A stretch of 36,761 nt of DNA, taken from the NCBI GenBank assembly GCA_964543855.1, contig CAZJAD010000014.1:1-36761 (forward strand), given 5' to 3'. This stretch comes from CAZJAD01 sp964543855. GTDB taxonomy: Bacteria > Electryoneota > RPQS01 > DYHQ01. The position numbers and the translations under genes were made by a program. Shown here one piece after another: positions 24,128 through 31,251 of the stretch; the stretch's first letter is position 1, and every line of letters begins with the position of its first letter. The notes under the pieces are model-generated. The model was not told the origin of the DNA, did not search any database, and saw only the letters and a program-made list of their open reading frames with translations.

Positions 24128-24548
24128 CAGGCGGATGATGTTCGCGGGAGTGTGGATTGGCACGATTCTCCTTCTGTTTTGTGGGTGCGGCAAGGCTGAA
24201 ACCGGCACGAGCGATAGCGCGGCGCGAGCGACTGGAGCGAGTGCTGCCGGATCTGTTCAGAGTACACAGCGTCTTGTTCTCTATTATGCGTCGGTTGCCT
24301 GCGAGTGCACGATGCAGCGTTGTCAGGCGGCGCTGGCGCTCTGCGATTCGATGGTAGCCGGTGACAGTTCAGTGGTCTACGAGACCATTGATGTCTATTC
24401 GGACAGCTTAGCAGCAGATTCCGTGGTTGTCTGGGATGTGCCTCGGCTTGTGCTCTTCGACGGCATCGGGCGCGAGCGAGGCCGCTTTGAATGGGATATT
24501 ACTGCAGATGATGTGCATTTCCTACTACAAAAAGGACGAGTGCAATGA
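24120..24548 (+). CDS. cysteine-rich thioredoxin-fold lipoprotein (ArsF-like position)
   Basis: A 142-residue exported protein. After MDSRRMM comes a hydrophobic stretch (FAGVWIGTILLLF) and CGC, a somewhat atypical lipobox, then a Ser/Ala/Gly-rich linker to about residue 45. The domain that follows (RLVLYYASVACECTMQRC) has a strand followed by Cys-x-Cys-x4-Cys where thioredoxin folds have their active site, and later DVPRLVLFDGIGRERGR resembles the cis-Pro strand. In arsenic-type operons the same position is often taken by proteins annotated ArsF. I infer a periplasmic thiol or metal-binding role. The ATG at 24120 follows GGAG with six bases between. It overlaps the permease by eight and the thioredoxin by four bases. 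Confidence 0.65.
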   Translation: MDSRRMMFAGVWIGTILLLFCGCGKAETGTSDSAARATGASAAGSVQSTQRLVLYYASVACECTMQRCQAALALCDSMVAGDSSVVYETIDVYSDSLAADSVVVWDVPRLVLFDGIGRERGRFEWDITADDVHFLLQKGRVQ

Positions 24549-24800
24549 TTATCGAAGTGTTGGGACCGGGTTGCGCCCGGTGCGAAAAAACCTATGCCAT
24601 CGTGGAAAAGGCCGCGAGTGAACTCGGACTCAAACCGGGCGACGGCTATTCCGTTACAAAAATCAAGGACCCGAATCTGATCGCTCGACGCGGAGTGTTG
24701 ATGACTCCGGGTGTGGTCATAGATGGCGCGGTCAAGTGCTCGGGGAAGATTCCCTTGCTGGAGGAGGTGAAAAAATGGCTTTCCGAGTCGGCGCAGGAGA
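24545..24800 (+). CDS. small thioredoxin-like redox protein (TM0996/MTH895 type), 3' end in gap
   Basis: 85 residues are visible before the gap, and the family is about 80 long, so only the last codons are missing. The active site is Cys10-Ala-Arg-Cys13 (VLGPGCARCEKTY), and the cis-proline is in VLMTPGVVIDG. The C-terminal helix LLEEVKKWLSES is where family members end. These proteins reduce disulfides and are frequent partners of ArsG/CcdA-like membrane proteins, which carry electrons through the membrane; such a gene follows here. It starts with ATGA overlapping the lipoprotein's stop. Confidence 0.88.
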
Positions 24801-25059
24801 NNNNNNNNNNNNNNNNNNNNNNNNNNNNNNNNNNNNNNNNNNNNNNNNNNNNNNNNNNNNNNNNNNNNNNNNNNNNNNNNNNNNNNNNNNNNNNNNNNNN
24901 GGACACTGCGCGCTGATCGTCCTGGCGGGAATCGCGACGGGATTCGTCCAGAAGGCTATCGAGTCGCGAGGCGTGGCGAGTTTCTCTGCCTGGACGAAAC
25001 GAGTCTCCGGCGTTTTGATCACTCTGGCAGGTTTGTATATTCTGTATGCGAATATCTGA
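24775..25059 (+). CDS. ArsG/CcdA-like membrane electron-transfer or efflux protein, interrupted by the gap
   Basis: The beginning and end are visible, the middle is lost in the 100-N gap. An ATG at 24775 follows a very good site (GGAGGAGGTG) and reads MAFRVGAG into the gap, overlapping the thioredoxin's last codons. After the gap, GHCALIVLAGIATGFVQKAIE and then VSGVLITLAGLYILYAN match the C-terminal end of CcdA-like proteins called ArsG (key: G-H-C at a helix start and the final hydrophobic helix). Family members have about 230 residues; only about 61 are seen, so the true gap must be several hundred bases. The start choice depends on what the gap holds. Confidence 0.7.
   Translation: MAFRVGAGXXXXXXXXXXXXXXXXXXXXXXXXXXXXXXXXXXGHCALIVLAGIATGFVQKAIESRGVASFSAWTKRVSGVLITLAGLYILYANI
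24801..24900. other. assembly gap (100 N)
   Basis: A placeholder run of exactly 100 Ns. Gene content on both sides implies that about 400-500 bases are really missing (most of an ArsG/CcdA-like gene). Confidence 0.99.
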
Positions 25060-25132
25060 CGGTCGATGATGCGTCGGCAAAGCGCTGGTGTTACCACTGG
25101 AGCGGTATTCGCAAGATGTGCGGAGAATCTCT

Positions 25133-26434
25133 GTGACGGATGACCCTCAGGGAAGTCCTGCGACCGAGGCTGTGCCGGAGTCGCGACAGACGGTGGCCAG
25201 AGCCCGTCGCACGGTAGCGATTGCATCTGCGATCACGGTGGGATTGATCGTGGTCAAGGCGATTGCCGGAGCCATGTCCAATGCTGCCGCGCTACTGGCT
25301 GACGCTCTGCATTCTGTCGTGGATCTCGTCGCACTTGGAGCGTCCTGGTTCGGCCTGAAGTTGGCCGAGCGAGAGCCGACTCGCCGTTTTCCTTATGGCT
25401 TCTATCGCGCGGAGAGCCTGGCGGCTTTACTGGCTTCCGCCGTGATTCTGTTTCTCGGCGTAGAATTGCTGCGTCAGGGAATTCACAGATTGGTGACGCC
25501 CACTCCATTGAGATTTTCGGGGCTTGCGATGGCGGTTGCTCTTTTGTCAGCCGTCGTGGCTTTCGTGGTCTCAGCTTGGTTGAAACGAGTCGCCGCCCAG
25601 ACGAATTCGCAGAGCCTTGCAACGACCGGTGACGAGGCACGCATGGACAGTGGGACCTCCTGTTTGGTCTTTGTAGGTCTTCTTGCTTCGCACTACGGGA
25701 TTCTTCGCGCGGATGCCGTCATTGCAATTCTGTTTTCGGGGCTCGTGCTCTGGATAGGTGCGAGGAATAGCTGGACAAACCTGCTGAGCCTGATGGACGC
25801 ATCCGTCGACAGGCAACTCGAGCAGGATGTGACTGATACGCTGATGGAGATCTCGGGAATCCGAGGTACACACAAACTCCGAGCCCGACGAGCCGGGCCT
25901 TTTTACTTCGTGGAAGGACATGTTCATGTACCGGCAGCGATGGATGTCAACCGAAGTCACGCTCTTGTCCACGAAGCTGCGCAAGCGGTGCGCCAAAGAC
26001 GCCGTGAAGTGGAAGGTGTCATTCTCCATGTGGAACCGTATAAGGGAGCTGCGCGGCGCATTTTGGTCCCGATTGTGGACAACACGGGCCTATCGTCCTC
26101 AGTCGCTGCGCAGTTTGGACGAGCGCCGTGGTTTCTCGTGGTGACTCTGGAGAACGGAGAGATCACTTCCACAAGGACGGACAGAAATACCTATGTTGAC
26201 GCCGGTGTTCCGGTAGGCCTGGCCGCGGCGAATCACTACAGCAAAGAGGTCGGCGTGGATGTCGTTTTGGTCAAAGAGATTGGCGAAGTCGCTTACCACG
26301 CATGGCAAGAGCATTTCGGTGAAGTCTTCAAGGCTGGCGAAGGAACGGCAGAAGTCGCTATAACAAAGTATGCGCAGGGAGAATTGCCACGCATGCCGCG
26401 TCCACAACCCGCCTCTGACGAACGGCTGGAGTAG
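25133..26434 (+). CDS. CDF-family metal transporter fused to a NifX-like domain
   Basis: About 433 residues. The first 210 form a six-helix cation diffusion facilitator, which exports divalent metals by proton antiport. The helix-2 site is His60-x3-Asp64 (DALHSVVDLV); the helix-5 site, normally His-x3-Asp, reads Glu168-x3-Asp172 (DEARMDSGTS), so metal choice may differ from zinc. The cytoplasmic dimer domain (about 225-305) has VEGHVHVP. From about 309 a NifX/NifB-like domain follows (RRILVPIVDNTGLSSSVAAQ), where the usual His-Phe-Gly is Gln-Phe-Gly. Such fusions exist in databases but have no known role. The GTG at 25133 follows GGAG by seven bases; a GTG at 25088 is in frame without such a site. 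Confidence 0.9.
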   Translation: MTDDPQGSPATEAVPESRQTVARARRTVAIASAITVGLIVVKAIAGAMSNAAALLADALHSVVDLVALGASWFGLKLAEREPTRRFPYGFYRAESLAALLASAVILFLGVELLRQGIHRLVTPTPLRFSGLAMAVALLSAVVAFVVSAWLKRVAAQTNSQSLATTGDEARMDSGTSCLVFVGLLASHYGILRADAVIAILFSGLVLWIGARNSWTNLLSLMDASVDRQLEQDVTDTLMEISGIRGTHKLRARRAGPFYFVEGHVHVPAAMDVNRSHALVHEAAQAVRQRRREVEGVILHVEPYKGAARRILVPIVDNTGLSSSVAAQFGRAPWFLVVTLENGEITSTRTDRNTYVDAGVPVGLAAANHYSKEVGVDVVLVKEIGEVAYHAWQEHFGEVFKAGEGTAEVAITKYAQGELPRMPRPQPASDERLE

Positions 26435-26491
26435 TCTCGGTTGAAAGCATTGCACGGAGTTGACGGTGTTCCCTTTGACAAGGTATAAGCG

Positions 26492-27511
26492 GTGATCGGC
26501 GCCATTCAAGAAGGTGCGATGATCACGGGCTTTGTTTTTGTGATGATGCTCGTGATTGAGTACCTCAATGTCTTAACAAGAGGAAGATGGCGGGAGAATC
26601 TTGCCCGCCGTAAGTCCGGACAGTACCTTCTGGCTGGTGTGTTGGGAGCGCTGCCGGGATGTCTGGGAGCTTTCGCTGTCGTTTCGCTCTATGCTCACGG
26701 CATTGTGAGCTTCGGTGCGCTCGTGACGACGATGATAGCGACGGCCGGCGACGAGTCGTTCGTCATGCTCGCACTGATGCCTGAAAAGGCCCTGCTTCTC
26801 TTCGCGATTCTGTTTGTTCTGGGGCTTGGCGTCGGATGCCTCGTAGACAGGCTCTTCGGCAAGCGGATCACCCTCAAGACGCTTGGCTGCGAGGGCTTCG
26901 AGGTGCATGAAGAGGAAATTGGTGCTTGCTTTCCGCGCGGTCGCTTTCTGGCGCAGCTCAGACAATGCTCCCTTGCACGAGGGACGCTATGCGCAGCGCT
27001 GGCTTTCTTTCTCTTCGCCCTGTTGACCGGCAGCGTAGGCCCGAGCGAATGGAATTGGATTCGTGTTACTCTCCTTCTGGTATCCGTGGTCGGGTTTTTC
27101 ATCGTCCTGACCGTCTCCGACCATTTTCTGGAGGAGCACTTGTGGAAGCATGTCGCGCAGCGCCATGTTCCCAAGATTTTTCTCTGGACTGTCGGCGCAT
27201 TGGTTGTTTTGCAGCTCATCACTGAGCATGCGGATATCGAGGCTTGGATTCAACAGGGCCGGCTTGAAGTCCTGCTTGTGGCCTGCCTGATAGGGATCAT
27301 CCCGGAATCCGGGCCTCATCTAATCTTCGTGACCATGTATGTTCAGGGACTTGTGCCGTTCAGCGTGTTGCTGGCAAGCTCAATCGTGCAGGATGGACAT
27401 GCGATGCTGCCGCTGCTGGCACACACCCGAAAGGGTTTCATCATCGTCAAAGTGATCAATTTCGTTGTTGGATTGAGCGTAGGACTCATCGGTTACTTCG
27501 GCCAATGGTAG
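26492..27511 (+). CDS. putative ten-TM heavy-metal exporter (ArsP_2-like)
   Basis: A 339-residue membrane protein with about ten helices. Two conserved halves are evident: GALPGCLGAFAVVSLYAHG with TMIATAGDESFVMLALMP, and GIIPESGPHLIFVTMYVQG with ASSIVQDGHAMLPLLAH. The acidic and His residues in these membrane stretches (GDE, PESGPH, QDGH) look like a cation-binding path. The pattern corresponds to the Pfam family described as a putative ten-TM heavy-metal exporter (ArsP_2); annotations for relatives range from arsenic efflux to manganese transport, so the substrate is open. The large middle loop has Cys and acidic residues. A GTG at 26492 is used, with AAGG eight bases upstream; ATG 26519 is the alternative. 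Confidence 0.83.
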   Translation: MIGAIQEGAMITGFVFVMMLVIEYLNVLTRGRWRENLARRKSGQYLLAGVLGALPGCLGAFAVVSLYAHGIVSFGALVTTMIATAGDESFVMLALMPEKALLLFAILFVLGLGVGCLVDRLFGKRITLKTLGCEGFEVHEEEIGACFPRGRFLAQLRQCSLARGTLCAALAFFLFALLTGSVGPSEWNWIRVTLLLVSVVGFFIVLTVSDHFLEEHLWKHVAQRHVPKIFLWTVGALVVLQLITEHADIEAWIQQGRLEVLLVACLIGIIPESGPHLIFVTMYVQGLVPFSVLLASSIVQDGHAMLPLLAHTRKGFIIVKVINFVVGLSVGLIGYFGQW

Positions 27512-27529
27512 ACACATGAGAGGAATTCA

Positions 27530-27937
27530 ATGAAGTACTTGGTTGCCGCAACGGCGGCTGATTTGGGTGCGCAGGTGCACAAGAGATTCGGTCATGCGGA
27601 TGCTTTTCTGGTTGTGGATCCCGAGACCTTGGAATACACAACTTTCTCCGGAGTCGGGCACGAGGAGCCTCACCACGGAATCGGGCGATTCCGGAAAGAG
27701 GGTATCGGGCGTGTTATCGTCGGGAACATTGGTCCCGCCGCCTTTGAAGATGTGCGGGAGGCGGGATGGGAGGTTTATGTCTGCCGCTCGATGACGGTCC
27801 GCGAGGCAATCGAGCGCGTTCACTCGGGGGAGATGTCTCCGGTTCAGGGGCCCACAATGAAACACAGCGTGCACGAGGGACACGATCACGGCACAAGGGG
27901 GAAGCACTCGAGCGGTCCGAAGAGGGGGAGAGGGTAG
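27530..27937 (+). CDS. NifX-like protein with His-rich tail, copy 3
   Basis: A 135-residue protein. Residues 1-105 form a NifX/NifB-C-like domain: KYLVAATAADLGAQVHKRFG, where the His-Phe-Gly is Arg-Phe-Gly but a His follows (FGHADAF), the turn IVGNIGPAAFEDV, and the helix TVREAIERVHSGEM. The last 30 residues are basic and His-rich (KHSVHEGHDHGTRGKH), like metal-chelating tails of nickel or zinc chaperones. It follows the exporter by 18 bases and is the last gene of the block, so it may hand metal to or regulate the exporter. AGAGGA precedes the ATG by six bases. Confidence 0.85.
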   Translation: MKYLVAATAADLGAQVHKRFGHADAFLVVDPETLEYTTFSGVGHEEPHHGIGRFRKEGIGRVIVGNIGPAAFEDVREAGWEVYVCRSMTVREAIERVHSGEMSPVQGPTMKHSVHEGHDHGTRGKHSSGPKRGRG

Positions 27938-27980
27938 CTGTAGCCAAGAAGCTCATCGCCGGCGGGATCCGATCAGAACG

Positions 27981-28009
27981 AAGTCCGGGCAAATAAGCTC
28001 GGACTTTTT
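27981..28009 (+). terminator. rho-independent terminator closing the metal block
   Basis: AAGTCCGGGC (27981-27990) pairs with GCTCGGACTT (27997-28006), including one G-T wobble, around an AAATAA loop; Ts continue to 28009. It lies 44 bases after the NifX-like gene. Confidence 0.88.
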
Positions 28010-28045
28010 CTGTCCATCCAGCAGGGAATATATTGTTGGAGAAGA

Positions 28046-30781
28046 TCAGTCGCGAGCGTTTGTTCTCGGAGCGTGAGAATCGACGGCGACGACGCGGTAG
28101 AAGAAGCGATCCGGCAGAGTGCTCAGCGGGCGCATTTCAACATAGACTGTAAGCGGCGCTGGAATGTTTGCGCGCCAAGTGGCAGGGCACGGGAGGAATG
28201 ACGGGTCGGTGGAGGTATGGACTTCGTATCGATCGGCGCCTTCCACAGGAGTCCATCGGACGACCGGTTGGCCGTTGGCGATCGACAGTGTGATTCTCGG
28301 GGACTTCAGGGTTGTGCTGCGGTCACTTTCTCCGTAGCTGGGAAAGTTTGCGGTGAAGGTGCTGAAAGGTGCGTCAGCAGGTGCCGAGTGCGTCCTCTCC
28401 CGTGAATCGGAAGCCTCGATGTAATACTCGAGGCCGGAGGTTCCGGGTGCGGTCAGGTTGATCGTCGCGCTGAAGAGGTCGGCTCCTTGGAAAAACAGGG
28501 GTGCGGACTGCCATGTACCACCCGGCAGCAGGCGGTAGTGAACCGTCTCCGAGGCCAGAGTGATTTCGAGGGACGCAGGCTGTGCGTCCGGATAAATCTC
28601 AGCCGTGATGAGTGCCGAGGCCGCAGAATCCGTGAAAACGATCGGTTGGTGAACGATATGGGGGCCGAGATTCCATCCCATGCTCGCGAAGCTTGGAATG
28701 TCATCGAAGTCATCCCAATCCCAGGTGAAGAAACTGATTCCCTGACATCCCGCGTGGCGCCGAGCGGCTTCCGCCTCTTTCAAGCCCAACTCCATGCTAT
28801 TCCATCCTGCATGGCAAGAGACTGACGGGTAGCCATGTTGTGAGAAGTAGTAAAGGCTGCTGTCAATGTACTTCTCCGACAAGGCCAGCAGACACATCGT
28901 CGTTGGTAATTCAAAGAGAGACCCCATCATGCTCCCGTTAATCGCCCGCCTGCACTCCGATCCCTCATGGTATGGATCAAAGGCATCGCCGTAGACCTGA
29001 ACCGGCGCTCCGGGCCGTTGGGCTTGGATAATGTTGTACATCTGGCGTACATAGGATCCGACGATTTGAGCGGGAGTCAAATTGCGAGACAGGCAAAGGG
29101 AATCCCAATTCGCCAGGGAGATCTCATTGATGTGAATCTTGAAGCCATCGGGATGAAACAGGCTATCGCAACAGGCGATTTTTTGCTGGTAGGCAGCCAG
29201 GGGCTCAAGCAGGCTGAAACAGGGAGTCTGCCGGTCTTGGTAGCGAAAGGCACAGTACCAGTCCATCGAGATTTGATTCCCGTTCGCAAGCCGGCCTCCA
29301 GAAACGCGACGGATCGTGGGATAGTGAATGTAACAATCGCCGTAGTCCTTCCAGTAGCTTTCCTCAATGACGAAGTCATCACCCTCCGTCAAAGGAATGT
29401 GTCCCGGTTCTTTGAAAACGTGAAGCGGTGTGTCGTCGCGGCGCAGTATCCAGATCGGATTCCTCTCTTCGATCACGAGGTTGTCAATCCACAGAGTGCC
29501 GTTTTCGGCCCCGCTGGCACCAATGAGAAACACATCCGTTTCCCACCGCAGGCTGTGAACTATCATCGTAACCTGGGTCCACGAACTGCTGGCAGAGGGT
29601 CTTGTAAACCAGCAGAAGATTTTCTGGGATTCGCAATCCGGCCTAATGATCGAGAAGTAGATTTTTCCTGAGTAACCCGATGTCTTATACCAGAAACTGA
29701 CATGGTAGAGGCGGAAGGGTTCAAGATCCACATACTGCAGAAGCAGCGGAGCGTCCGTCCCAGATTCGGGAGTCAGGTAGATCTTGGCTGAAGCATTCCC
29801 ATGATGTTTCTCGTAAGTATCCCGCGTGATCGTCGGATAGGGAGCGTGGATGTGATCCCAACCGTCGAACTCGCCATTGTGGAAGTCTTCGAAGTCGGGA
29901 TTGATGATTGGAACCACTGGATCGGTGATGACGCGAGCTGTGTCGCTGGTGATCAGGAATGTTTGCCCGTTGACTGGGACACCTTCCTGCCAGCAGGGAT
30001 TCTCGACATTGTGTGCTGTGCGATCAGCCGACATGACGAGTCTCATGTCCAGGCCCCGCACCGAATCGCGAGCCGCAATCGCTCTATCCCGGTATCTTGG
30101 TATGGAAATCTGACCGTCATCCAGGAATTTGTTGTTCCATTCCAGCTCATTCATCTTCGATTCATAGGCTTGATAGATCCGTGCATAGAATTTGTCAAGG
30201 TCGCCTTCCTGCCACAGGCATTCGTTGATGGTGATCATCCGACGAGGCAGGTCGGGCCAATCCCGAATATAGACACGGTCGATGAACGCCATCCCTGCAA
30301 ATGTGCCCATTAATCTCGACAGGGACAACAGGCCGTAGCGCAGCCCGTTGATGTCCCGCCCGAGAAGGAGAATGCGATCCGACCCCACATAAAGGTGATA
30401 GCCTTCGGGTGGCGGCTGGCTCGACATGGCAGGGATATCAACCGAGTCAAGTGCGGCTTCGAGGGCAGGTAGCCGCCCCGGTGTTGCCAACCAGAGCGCC
30501 GGTTGCTCTCCTCGGTACTCAGACCAAGAAACGATCGTGGGAGGTACCAGAAGGCCGAGTTCAATCAGTCGCGCAGCTTCGGTGATGACCTTCACCTCGC
30601 TGACACTCGGTGCGGTCGGAGTGACCAGATAGAGCGAACCCTGAATCTCGAGCGGTTCATCTGCGAGATGGCCCATCTGCTGCGGAGGAGGGAGGATGTC
30701 ACGCAGCCCGGCTCTTGATGGAGAGAACGAGGCAAGAGCTCCGAGCAGAAGTATCAACCAACGAATAACCCACCATTTCAT
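28046..30781 (-). CDS. large secreted protein resembling a GH20-type glycoside hydrolase with an inserted carbohydrate-binding-like domain
   Basis: 911 residues. There is a signal peptide (WVIRWLILLLGALASFSPSRA, quoted by its core LILLLGALASF). Residues about 25-170 look like the non-catalytic N-terminal domain found in GH20 and GH84 enzymes, with NGLRYGLLSLSRLMG near its end. IRDWPDLPRRMITINE then matches the start of a GH20-like barrel. At about 290-450 a jelly-roll module of CBM type (NPDFEDFHNGEFDGWDH ... LWIDNLVIEE) seems to interrupt the barrel, which resumes with FKIHINEISLANWD and continues to about 720. A beta-rich, FN3-like C-terminus follows (PVVRWTPVEGADRYEV). Substrate and catalytic residues cannot be assigned; a polysaccharide role is inferred. 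It stands alone, convergent to the metal block. Confidence 0.7.
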   Translation of the reverse strand: MKWWVIRWLILLLGALASFSPSRAGLRDILPPPQQMGHLADEPLEIQGSLYLVTPTAPSVSEVKVITEAARLIELGLLVPPTIVSWSEYRGEQPALWLATPGRLPALEAALDSVDIPAMSSQPPPEGYHLYVGSDRILLLGRDINGLRYGLLSLSRLMGTFAGMAFIDRVYIRDWPDLPRRMITINECLWQEGDLDKFYARIYQAYESKMNELEWNNKFLDDGQISIPRYRDRAIAARDSVRGLDMRLVMSADRTAHNVENPCWQEGVPVNGQTFLITSDTARVITDPVVPIINPDFEDFHNGEFDGWDHIHAPYPTITRDTYEKHHGNASAKIYLTPESGTDAPLLLQYVDLEPFRLYHVSFWYKTSGYSGKIYFSIIRPDCESQKIFCWFTRPSASSSWTQVTMIVHSLRWETDVFLIGASGAENGTLWIDNLVIEERNPIWILRRDDTPLHVFKEPGHIPLTEGDDFVIEESYWKDYGDCYIHYPTIRRVSGGRLANGNQISMDWYCAFRYQDRQTPCFSLLEPLAAYQQKIACCDSLFHPDGFKIHINEISLANWDSLCLSRNLTPAQIVGSYVRQMYNIIQAQRPGAPVQVYGDAFDPYHEGSECRRAINGSMMGSLFELPTTMCLLALSEKYIDSSLYYFSQHGYPSVSCHAGWNSMELGLKEAEAARRHAGCQGISFFTWDWDDFDDIPSFASMGWNLGPHIVHQPIVFTDSAASALITAEIYPDAQPASLEITLASETVHYRLLPGGTWQSAPLFFQGADLFSATINLTAPGTSGLEYYIEASDSRERTHSAPADAPFSTFTANFPSYGESDRSTTLKSPRITLSIANGQPVVRWTPVEGADRYEVHTSTDPSFLPCPATWRANIPAPLTVYVEMRPLSTLPDRFFYRVVAVDSHAPRTNARD

Positions 30782-30805
30782 CGTCGCGCACTCTTTTCAC
30801 ATCGC

Positions 30806-30824
30806 CGCACCGCCAGGCGGTGCG
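30806..30824 (-). other. GC-rich hairpin in the leader of the GH20-like gene
   Basis: CGCACCGCC and GGCGGTGCG are perfect reverse complements around a single A, giving an 8-bp stem with a CAG loop. It has no T-run on either strand. It lies 25 bases upstream of the start codon at 30781, so it might form in the 5' end of that mRNA. Confidence 0.5.
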
Positions 30825-31180
30825 TCCTATACCATCATGGATTCTGAATAGGGTCTGCAGTACTTGTCCCTATTGCCCTCTGAGGCCTGTCATTCGTTTG
30901 TTTCATGAACAAAGCGCGTGCCATCCCCACGGGGCGGCGAGATTGCGGATCATAACAGCACAGACTCAGGGCGAGAATGGCGAAAGAAATTGTAATGGTG
31001 GCGGTTAGGACTTTCGAAACAGGCGAGAGATAGGGATTGCAAAATGCAGAATTGGCGCAAGTTGTTGCGACATGTTTCCTTCTGAGGACACAGGTCGCGC
31101 CGACGCAACGCTGTGGCTTAAATCTGTCCGATTGCCGCGAGAAGGAAATTATGCTGCGGAGACACCCAGTCTGCGATTGT

Positions 31181-31218
31181 GCAAAAGAAGAAGCCCGCAA
31201 CATCTAATTGCAGGCTTC
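31181..31218 (-). terminator. rho-independent terminator of ftsZ
   Basis: Read on the reverse strand, GAAGCCTGCAA pairs with TTGCGGGCTTC (one wobble) across a seven-base loop, followed by TTCTTTTG. It lies 34 bases after the ftsZ stop and ends the mur-fts transcript. Confidence 0.8.
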
Positions 31219-31251
31219 ATGCTGTCGAGAGAGTCTTTTGTCGGGACGAGT

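Larger units (their letters stand above)
30782..31251. other. intergenic region between ftsZ and the GH20-like gene
   Basis: About 470 bases without a convincing gene. It holds the ftsZ terminator at its right end, a GC-rich palindrome at 30806-30824 just upstream of the GH20-like gene, and presumably that gene's promoter, which I could not pinpoint. A reverse frame of 122 codons is open here but begins inside the terminator and has no usable start. Confidence 0.7.

Noticed and set aside
20042..27937. Nitrogen-fixation or nitrogenase cofactor cluster
   Set aside because: The NifX-like domains are the generic COG1433 type; no nifHDK, nifEN or radical-SAM NifB is present.
30835..31203. Reverse-strand open frame of 122 codons between ftsZ and the GH20-like gene, with one hydrophobic stretch
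   Set aside because: It would start with a TTG inside the ftsZ terminator hairpin, has no ribosome-binding site, and its composition is unlike a real protein outside the hydrophobic part.
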